Source of the DNA: DASQVO01 sp035640715
GTDB lineage: Bacteria > Actinomycetota > Actinomycetes > Streptosporangiales > Streptosporangiaceae
NCBI GenBank assembly: GCA_035640715.1
Contig: DASQVO010000497.1
Location: 1 to 19,303 of the forward strand
Length of the DNA stretch: 19,303 nucleotides
Direction of reading: 5' to 3'
Below the pieces are notes generated by a model, which saw only the letters and a list, made by a program, of their open reading frames with translations, was not told where the DNA came from and searched no databases. Of this stretch, positions 13,861-19,303 are shown piece after piece (position 1 is the stretch's first letter; every line of letters begins with the position of its first letter). A program made the translations under genes and the position numbers.

Positions 13861-14082
13861 GGCTGACTTCCGTAAGTCACCACTGAGCAAGCACCCGCTT
13901 CCGCGTCTCTCTGGCACCACCCGACTCGTGGCGCGCGTTACACTGCGAGGCCTTCCCGCCAGGGCCGGGCATAACCGTGAAATTCCACTGTTACATGCTG
14001 CGCCTGCTCAGATGCTCGCGATATCCGAGTGACCTGCGGTGACTGCCGAGCGCCCGGAAAGGTGCAAAGGCGAAATAGGCGC

Positions 14083-14325
14083 TCAGCCGACGTGCAGCGA
14101 GAACTCCTCGATCACCGGGTTGGCGAGCAGGTCAGCCGCCAGCTTGGCCAGGGACTCAAGCGCCGCGTCATCGGCGGGACCGCTTATCTCGACCTCGAAT
14201 CTCTTGCCCTGCCGTACGCTGAGCACCCGGCCATATCCGAGGCGATGAGCCGAGTCCACGATGGCATCTCCCTGCGGGTCGTGAATTTCCGGCTTGAGCA
14301 TGACGTCGATAACGACTCGGGCCAC
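14083..14325 (-). CDS. purS: Phosphoribosylformylglycinamidine synthase subunit PurS
   Basis: PurS is the small subunit that bridges PurQ and PurL in the bacterial FGAM synthase. The 80-residue product (VARVVIDVMLKPEIHDPQGD, then GRVLSVRQGKRFEVEI, and LLANPVIEEFSLHVG at the end) shows the whole family pattern: K-x-x-I-x-D-P-Q-G, G-K-x-F-E-V and L-L-A-N-P-V-I-E. The GTG at 14325 has GGGAGG four bases upstream, so longer upstream in-frame starts are not used. It is the first gene of the minus-strand cluster and is divergent from the dehydrogenase operon. The expected neighbour purQ is displaced by 1.2 kb. Confidence 0.95.
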   Translation of the reverse strand: MARVVIDVMLKPEIHDPQGDAIVDSAHRLGYGRVLSVRQGKRFEVEISGPADDAALESLAKLAADLLANPVIEEFSLHVG

Positions 14326-14625
14326 GTATCCTCCCACGGCTGTCGGGCACATATCCTCACATGCAACTGCACCAGGCGCAGCGTAGGCGATGAGACCCAT
14401 GATCGCCCGCGGCCCGCGGGCGCAGCCGCCCGGCGCCGCAACCCAGGCGCATACACGGCACAACGACTACCGCAGAACGAGCATCACGTCCCCCTGACAG
14501 GACAACGGGACAAACAGCACAGCGCTCCAGCATTATGAAGGCGTCCGCCACGAACGGACGGCAGCAGAGCCCGCCCGGCCGGCCTGGCGATCCCACCGCC
14601 GGCCTTGAGGATCAAGGAGTGGCAC
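14326..14625. promoter_or_regulatory. Divergent promoter region between purS and the dehydrogenase operon
   Basis: These 300 bases must hold the promoters for both operons unless purS is read from further upstream. A perfect palindrome, GCCCGCGGCCCGCGGGC (14405-14421), lies 80-96 bases from the purS start and could be a leader hairpin or operator. Near the other side, CTGACA (14494-14499) and CATTAT (14531-14536) are hexamer-like but 31 bases apart, so not a classic pair. No purine or thiamine riboswitch was recognised. AAGGAG at 14614-14619 is the ribosome binding site of the E1-alpha gene. Confidence 0.45.
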
Positions 14626-15918
14626 GTGTCCGTCAAAGCCGACGGTGCGGCCGGCGCCGCACATGACGTCATGCCATCGGCCGGGCCATCGCCCGCGCTG
14701 GCATCGGCACCCGCCGCAGCGGCCGGCCTGCCGCAGGGCGCAGGCGCGCCCGAGGAGTTCATCCAGCTCCTCACCCCGGAAGGCGAGCGGGTATCTCATC
14801 CTGACTACCCGCTCGAGATTTCGCCCCGCGAGGTCCAGGACCTCTATCGCGATCTTGTCCTCGTGCGCCGGCTGGATACCGAGGCGATCGCGCTGCAGCG
14901 CCAGGGCGAGCTCGGCATCTGGGCGTCCCTGCTCGGCCAGGAAGCGGCCCAGATCGGCTCGGGCCGCGCGCTGGGCCCGCGGGACATGGCGTTCCCGACC
15001 TACCGCGAGCATGGCGTCGCCTGGTGCCGGGGCGTGGATCCCATCCGGCTCCTTGAGCTGTTCCGGGGCGTCAGCCACGGGGGCTGGGACCCGGAAGAAC
15101 ACAAGTTCCACCTGTACACGATCGTGATCGGCAGCCAGACGCTGCACGCGACCGGATACGCCATGGGCATCCAGCGGGACGACGCGACCGGTGACGACAC
15201 CGACGGCGGGGAGGCCGTTATCGCCTACTTCGGCGACGGCGCCACCAGCCAGGGGGACGTCAACGAGGCGTTCGTCTGGGCGTCGGTGTTCAATGCGCCA
15301 GTGGTGTTCTTCTGCCAGAACAACCAGTGGGCGATCTCGGAGCCGCTGGAGCGGCAGAGCCGCATACCGCTCTACCAGCGGGCGCGCGGCTTCGGCTTTC
15401 CGGGGGTACGCGTCGACGGCAACGACGTGCTCGCCTGCCTCGCCGTGACCCGGGCGGCGCTGCGGGCCGCACGCGAGGGGCAGGGGCCCACGCTGATCGA
15501 GGCGTTCACCTACCGGATGGGCGCACACACGACCACCGACGACCCGACCAGGTACCGGCTGGCCGCCGAACTCGAGGCGTGGAAGCTCCGCGACCCGATC
15601 GAGCGCGTCAAGGCCTACCTGGTCCGCAGCGGTGCGGCCGAGGCCAGCTTCTTCGACGAGGTCGACGCCGAAGCCGACCGGCTGGGGGCGCGGATCCGCG
15701 AGGCCTGCCGGTCCATGCCCGATCCCGCACCGCTGTCCGCGTTCGAGCACGTTTATGCGGGCCCGCACGCGATCGTCGGCGCCGAACGGGACGCCTACGC
15801 CACCTACCTCGACTCCTTCACGGACGCGCCGCCCGGCGGCACCATCCCAGGTGACGCGCCGCCCACCCTGCCCCAGCCCCGGGGCACAGGCGGCTTCGGG
15901 CGCAGCGGGGAGGCGTGA
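14626..15918 (+). CDS. bkdA: 2-oxoacid dehydrogenase (branched-chain/pyruvate type) E1-alpha subunit
   Basis: E1-alpha with E1-beta performs the thiamine-diphosphate-dependent decarboxylation of 2-oxo acids. The 430-residue product has an Ala/Pro-rich N-terminal 45 residues and then the core: LYRDLVLVRRLDTEAIALQR, ASLLGQEAAQIGSG, and the thiamine-diphosphate motif GDGATSQGDVNEAF (203-216) ending in QNNQ. The phosphorylation-loop region is YRMGAHTTTDDPTRYR (296-311). Family features fit both Gram-positive pyruvate and branched-chain complexes; the partner E1-beta and E2 look branched-chain-like. GTG at 14626 has AAGGAG six bases upstream; a TTG at 14605 is rejected. The gene ends by sharing one base with the E1-beta ATG. 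The symbol is provisional; pdhA is the other possibility. Confidence 0.9.
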   Translation: MSVKADGAAGAAHDVMPSAGPSPALASAPAAAAGLPQGAGAPEEFIQLLTPEGERVSHPDYPLEISPREVQDLYRDLVLVRRLDTEAIALQRQGELGIWASLLGQEAAQIGSGRALGPRDMAFPTYREHGVAWCRGVDPIRLLELFRGVSHGGWDPEEHKFHLYTIVIGSQTLHATGYAMGIQRDDATGDDTDGGEAVIAYFGDGATSQGDVNEAFVWASVFNAPVVFFCQNNQWAISEPLERQSRIPLYQRARGFGFPGVRVDGNDVLACLAVTRAALRAAREGQGPTLIEAFTYRMGAHTTTDDPTRYRLAAELEAWKLRDPIERVKAYLVRSGAAEASFFDEVDAEADRLGARIREACRSMPDPAPLSAFEHVYAGPHAIVGAERDAYATYLDSFTDAPPGGTIPGDAPPTLPQPRGTGGFGRSGEA

Positions 15919-16901
15919 TGACCACGCTCACCCTGGCCAGGGCGCTCAACGAAGGACTCCGCCGCGCTCTGGAGGACGACCCGAAGGTACTGATCATGGG
16001 CGAGGACGTCGGCAAGCTCGGTGGCGTCTTCCGCATCACCGATGGCCTGCAGAAGGACTTCGGTGAGAGCCGGGTCGTGGACACGCCGCTCGCCGAATCG
16101 GGCATCGTGGGCACGGCGATCGGGCTCGCCCTCCGTGGCTACCGGCCGGTGTGCGAGATCCAATTCGACGGCTTCGTCTTCCCGGCGATAAACCAGATCG
16201 TTAACCAGCTCGCGAAGATGCGGTACCGCTCGCGCGGGAACGTGGCGCTGCCCGTCGTCATCCGCATCCCGTGCGGCGGCGGCATCGGCGCCGTCGAGCA
16301 CCACAGCGAATCACCCGAGGTGTTCTTCGCCCACACGGCCGGGCTGCGGGTCGTGGCGTGTTCCGGCGCCGCGGACGCGTTTACGATGATCCAGCAGGCG
16401 ATCCGGTGCGAGGACCCAGTGATCTTCTTCGAGCCGAAACGGCGCTACTGGGACAAATCCGATGTCGACACCTCGCTGCGCCCCGAGGCGGCGGTCCCGA
16501 TGGAGGCGGCACGCACGGTCGTGGAGGGCTCGGACGTGACGCTGCTCGCCTACGGCCCGATGGTGAAGACGTGCGTGGAAGCCGCGGTGGCAGCCCGCCA
16601 GGACGGCCGGAACGTCGAGGTGGTCGACCTCCGGTCGCTGTCCCCGCTCGACATGCCGGCGGTCAGCGCGTCGGTGCGCCGGACCGGCCGGTGCGTGGTG
16701 GCCCACGAGGCACCGGTCTTCGCCGGCCTGGGTGCCGAGATCGCCGCGCGCGTTACCGAGGAGTGCTTCTACTCACTCGAGGCGCCTGTCGTGCGCGTCG
16801 GCGGGTTCTCCACCCCGTACCCGCCGTCCCGGCTCGAAGAGCACTACCTGCCGGACCTGGACCGGGTGCTGGACGCCGTCGACCGCACGTTCGCGTACTG
16901 A
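15918..16901 (+). CDS. bkdB: 2-oxoacid dehydrogenase (branched-chain type) E1-beta subunit
   Basis: This is the second half of the E1 heterotetramer. The 327-residue product, the usual length, shows VLIMGEDVGKLGGVFRIT (24-41), DTPLAESGIVGTAIG (55-69, with the thiamine-activating Glu60), FDGFVFPAINQIVNQLAKMR (83-102) and GGGIGAVEHHSESPEVFFAH (120-139). DPVIFFEPKRRYW follows, then the C-terminal transketolase domain with VVDLRSLSPLD and GGFSTPYPPSRLEEHYLPD. The HSxSPE-x-FFAH stretch and FFEPKRRYW are more like branched-chain than classical pyruvate E1-beta. The ATG at 15918 has GGGGAGG four bases upstream and overlaps the E1-alpha stop by one base (TGATG); an adjacent GTG at 15915 is too close to that site. 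Coupled translation gives 1:1 subunits. Confidence 0.93.
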   Translation: MTTLTLARALNEGLRRALEDDPKVLIMGEDVGKLGGVFRITDGLQKDFGESRVVDTPLAESGIVGTAIGLALRGYRPVCEIQFDGFVFPAINQIVNQLAKMRYRSRGNVALPVVIRIPCGGGIGAVEHHSESPEVFFAHTAGLRVVACSGAADAFTMIQQAIRCEDPVIFFEPKRRYWDKSDVDTSLRPEAAVPMEAARTVVEGSDVTLLAYGPMVKTCVEAAVAARQDGRNVEVVDLRSLSPLDMPAVSASVRRTGRCVVAHEAPVFAGLGAEIAARVTEECFYSLEAPVVRVGGFSTPYPPSRLEEHYLPDLDRVLDAVDRTFAY

Positions 16902-16915
16902 GCTGGCAGGCCGTC

Positions 16916-18403
16916 ATGACCGAAATGAAGCAGTTCAGGCTCCCCGATGTCGGCGAGGGGCTGACCGAGGCCGATATCGTTTCCTGGCACGTCCAGCCGG
17001 GCGACAAGGTGGCCATCAACCAGGTGATCGTGGAAATCGAGACGGCCAAGGCCGTCGTCGAGCTGCCCTGCCCATTCGACGGCGTGGTCGCGCAACTGCT
17101 CGTTGACGAGGGCCAGACCGTCGACGTCGGCACGCCGATCATCGCCGTCGAGACCTCCGGCGGGGACTCCGGGTCTTCACCCGGTGCCATGCCGGACCAT
17201 CCGGCGGCCACCTCCGCCGCAGCCGCCGCCAGCAAAGCCAGCCAGAATCCCGGACGAGGGCGTGGTGACACTGTGCCGAGCGGCCCGGCCGCAGGACAGC
17301 ACCCGGCGGTGCTCGTCGGCTACGGCGTCAAGCCCGGCGCGACGACGCGGCGCCCACGCAGGGCCGCCGCCCGGCCGGGCGCGCCAGCCCCCGGAAACGC
17401 CGCCCCCGCCACATCCGCGGCACCGGCCCCATCGGCCACTTCCGGTCCGGGAGACGCTCACGCCGGGGAGGCAACCGCTGCCCCGCCGCATGGCCACGCG
17501 GCGGGGCTGGCGAAGCCGCCGGTGCGCAGGCTCGCCAGGGATCTCGGCATCGACCTGAGCCAGCTCACCGGCACAGGGCCGCAGGGTTCCATCACCCGGG
17601 ACGACATCCAGCATGCCGCGGAAGCTCGCGCCACCTCCCGTTCGGCAGCCGGGACCTTCCCCGCGGCGCCGGCAGCGGGGGGGACGGGACGGGCGGATGC
17701 CCTGCGTGAGGAGCGCATACCGGTCCGGGGAGTGCGGAAGCACACCGCCGAGGCGGTCACCTCCAGCGCCTTCACCGCACCGCACGTCACGGAATTCCTC
17801 CAGGTCGACGTCACGGAGACGATGAACGCCCTGCAGCGCGTCCGCGAGCTGCCCGAATTCTCCGGGCTGCGCGTCTCCCCGCTGCTGTTCGTGGCGAAGG
17901 CGCTGCTCGTAGCCGTCGGGCGGCATCGGCTGATCAACGCGACGTGGGACGGGCGGGCGCAGGAAATCATCGTCCGGAACTACGTGAACCTGGGCATCGC
18001 CGCCGCGACCGAGCGCGGCCTCATCGTCCCGAACATCAAGGACGCGCACGCGCTGACGCTGCCCGCGCTCGCCCGCGCGCTCGCCGGCCTCACCGCCACC
18101 GCCCGGGAAGGCAGGTCGTCTCCGGCGGATCTGACGGGAGGTACGATCACAATCACAAATGTAGGAGTGTTCGGAGTGGATGCTGGCACGCCGATCCTGA
18201 CGCCGGGCGAGGCGGCCATCCTGGCGTTCGGGCAGATCAGGGATGCCCCGTGGGTGCATGACGGCCAGCTCGCGGTGCGGAAGGTGACGACGCTATCCCT
18301 GTCGTTCGATCACCGCATCGTGGACGGGGAACTGGGTTCGGCGGTGCTGCGTGACATCGGGCAGATGCTCGAGGCCCCTGTCCGCATGCTCGCCTGGGCC
18401 TGA
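16916..18403 (+). CDS. bkdC: Dihydrolipoamide acyltransferase (E2) of the 2-oxoacid dehydrogenase complex
   Basis: E2 is the core that takes the acyl group on lipoate and passes it to CoA. The 495-residue product contains one lipoyl domain (about 4-79) with the lipoyl Lys45 in EIETAKAVVELPCPF. A long Ala/Pro/Gly-rich linker (about 80-198) and the E1/E3-binding domain (KPPVRRLARDLGIDLSQLTG, about 200-235) follow. A second linker leads to the catalytic domain (about 265-495) with SFDHRIVDGE (His466, Asp470). One lipoyl domain is typical for branched-chain E2. ATG at 16916, 14 bases after E1-beta, has only a weak GCAGG site; a second ATG at 16925 is possible. The rhomboid gene follows after 25 bases. 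No E3 is present here. Certain as an E2; substrate class is inferred. Confidence 0.93.
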   Translation: MTEMKQFRLPDVGEGLTEADIVSWHVQPGDKVAINQVIVEIETAKAVVELPCPFDGVVAQLLVDEGQTVDVGTPIIAVETSGGDSGSSPGAMPDHPAATSAAAAASKASQNPGRGRGDTVPSGPAAGQHPAVLVGYGVKPGATTRRPRRAAARPGAPAPGNAAPATSAAPAPSATSGPGDAHAGEATAAPPHGHAAGLAKPPVRRLARDLGIDLSQLTGTGPQGSITRDDIQHAAEARATSRSAAGTFPAAPAAGGTGRADALREERIPVRGVRKHTAEAVTSSAFTAPHVTEFLQVDVTETMNALQRVRELPEFSGLRVSPLLFVAKALLVAVGRHRLINATWDGRAQEIIVRNYVNLGIAAATERGLIVPNIKDAHALTLPALARALAGLTATAREGRSSPADLTGGTITITNVGVFGVDAGTPILTPGEAAILAFGQIRDAPWVHDGQLAVRKVTTLSLSFDHRIVDGELGSAVLRDIGQMLEAPVRMLAWA

Positions 18404-18428
18404 AGGAACGATCCGGTGGGAGGCCACG

Positions 18429-19274
18429 ATGCCTGACAGCCCTTCTGACAGGACGCCTTCTGGCAGGACGCCTTCTGGCGGGGTGCCTTACGGCAGGACG
18501 CTGCCGGGCGGGAGCGTCCCGGCAGCGCGGCGCGGCGGCCGGTCCGGGCTCTCGCTGGCCAAGACGGCACGCGCGCTCGTGCTGATGACGGGGTTCCTCG
18601 CCCTGCTCTGGATCATCCAGCTCGTGAACTGGGCGGACAGCTACCGGCTCGACCTCAGCTTCGGCATCCTGCCCCACAGCGAAAGCCACCTGGCCGACAT
18701 CTTCACCGCCCCGTTCCTGCACTTCTCCTGGCAGCACCTCGAGGGCAACTCGATCCCGCTGCTCGTCCTCGGCTTCCTGGCCGCCTACCGCGGCATCGCC
18801 AAATTCATCGCGGTCACCGCGATCGCCGCGGTCACCAGCGGACTGGCCGTCTGGCTCTTCCAGGCCAGTAATGAACTCACGGTCGGCGCGAGCGGGCTCA
18901 TCTTCGGGTACTTCGGCTACGTGCTGGTGCGCGGGCTGTTCAACCGGAACTTCGTCGACATCATCGTCGGGGCCATCGCGGCGATCGCGTACGCCTACAT
19001 CCTCGCGGTCGCCATCCCCGGGACACCCGGGGTGAGCTGGATCGGCCACGCCGGTGGCCTCGCCGGCGGCGTCCTGGCGGGCTGGGTACTGCGGCGCCGG
19101 CGGCGGGCGCCCGGCACCGGGACGGCATCCGGATCCTCGCCGATTGGCGGCTCCAGATCCTCGCCGGTTGGCGGCACCGCGTCACCGCCGAAGGGCGGCG
19201 CGGGCGGCTTCACCCCCGCGTCGGGCAATCCGCGGGCGGACCTCCACAAAGAACTCGACGACATGGGTCTCTGA
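18429..19274 (+). CDS. Rhomboid-family intramembrane serine protease
   Basis: Rhomboid proteases cleave transmembrane segments inside the membrane. The 281-residue product has a basic, repeat-bearing cytoplasmic N-terminus (1-45) and several hydrophobic segments. The catalytic set is present: GASG with Ser155 in VGASGLIFGYFGY, His207 in WIGHAGGLAGG, and HLEGN with Asn107 at the equivalent of the oxyanion-side HxxxN. After the last helix come RRRRR and a Gly/Ser/Pro-rich tail. The ATG at 18429 has GGGAGG five bases upstream. It lies 25 bases behind the E2 gene and is probably in the same transcript, although no functional link to the complex is known. The tail and N-terminus are expanded by short tandem repeats. 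The protease fold is sure; substrates are unknown. Confidence 0.92.
   Translation: MPDSPSDRTPSGRTPSGGVPYGRTLPGGSVPAARRGGRSGLSLAKTARALVLMTGFLALLWIIQLVNWADSYRLDLSFGILPHSESHLADIFTAPFLHFSWQHLEGNSIPLLVLGFLAAYRGIAKFIAVTAIAAVTSGLAVWLFQASNELTVGASGLIFGYFGYVLVRGLFNRNFVDIIVGAIAAIAYAYILAVAIPGTPGVSWIGHAGGLAGGVLAGWVLRRRRRAPGTGTASGSSPIGGSRSSPVGGTASPPKGGAGGFTPASGNPRADLHKELDDMGL
18441..18500 (+). repeat. 15-bp tandem repeat, four copies, in the rhomboid 5' end
   Basis: CCTTCTGGCAGGACG-type units start at 18441, 18456, 18471 and 18486, with the first two nearly identical and the others diverged. They encode a five-residue SDRTP/SGRTP repeat in the N-terminal tail before the first hydrophobic segment. Confidence 0.9.
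19133..19180 (+). repeat. 24-bp tandem repeat, two copies, in the rhomboid 3' end
   Basis: ATCCTCGCCGATTGGCGGCT and its near copy begin at 19133 and 19157, a 24-base period, encoding SSPIGGSR and SSPVGGTA; a degenerate third copy follows. It lies in the tail after the RRRRR stop-transfer region. Confidence 0.8.
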
Positions 19275-19303
19275 GGTCAGCGCACACGAGTTGCGGGCCG
19301 AGT

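Noticed and set aside
14326..14625. Possible purine or ZTP riboswitch before purS
   Set aside because: I looked for a conserved multi-helix layout and found only a simple palindrome; no riboswitch core motif was recognised.
14533..15768. Long open frame antisense to the E1-alpha gene
   Set aside because: The plus strand encodes an intact thiamine-diphosphate enzyme; the antisense translation has no family resemblance.
16271..16915. N-terminal extension of the E2 gene overlapping E1-beta
   Set aside because: It lies in another frame of a certain gene, and the lipoyl domain starts exactly at the ATG at 16916.

Overview
The window is very GC-rich DNA with GTG starts, GGAGG-type ribosome binding sites and coding-strand overlaps typical of a filamentous actinomycete. 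The gene order purM, DUF3073, valine dehydrogenase, conserved hypothetical, bldC matches, from memory, the layout in Streptomyces coelicolor. The purS-purQ spacing and several repeats do not match, so the host is probably a Streptomyces relative (for example Streptosporangiales or Catenulispora-like) rather than Streptomyces itself. This placement is inference; no 16S gene is present.

Layout. Bases 1-1802 (+): the 3' part of a membrane-associated hypothetical gene, a DUF6941 gene and mscL (mechanosensitive channel with an added zinc ribbon). Bases 2058-4745 (-): a repeat-bearing hypothetical gene, the developmental regulator bldC and a conserved hypothetical gene. Bases 5010-6538 (+): valine/leucine-type dehydrogenase (vdh) and the small DUF3073 protein, ending at a strong stem-loop that faces purM. 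Bases 6739-14325 (-): a purine cluster read purS, RsbW-like ATPase, purQ, purL, a sterol-carrier-like (SCP) gene, purF, purM. Bases 14626-19274 (+): E1-alpha, E1-beta and E2 of a branched-chain/pyruvate dehydrogenase complex, followed by a rhomboid membrane protein.

How the genes work together. PurF makes phosphoribosylamine; PurS, PurQ and PurL together form the FGAM synthase; PurM closes the imidazole ring. Vdh makes 2-oxo acids from branched-chain amino acids, and the divergent 2-oxoacid dehydrogenase operon can oxidise them to acyl-CoA starter units. BldC is a global developmental switch. No E3 (lipoamide dehydrogenase) gene is present in the window.

Most unusual points. First, a solo IS200/IS605-type right-end or omega-RNA-like hairpin, with a partly duplicated tip and no transposase or TnpB gene, lies immediately upstream of purF. 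Second, an ATPase gene with a long basic low-complexity insert sits between purS and purQ. Third, three tandem 26-bp repeats lie upstream of vdh. Fourth, the bldC leader holds two dyads. Fifth, in-frame tandem repeats, mostly of 24-bp period, occur in three unrelated genes. No tRNA, rRNA, CRISPR array or intact mobile element was recognised.
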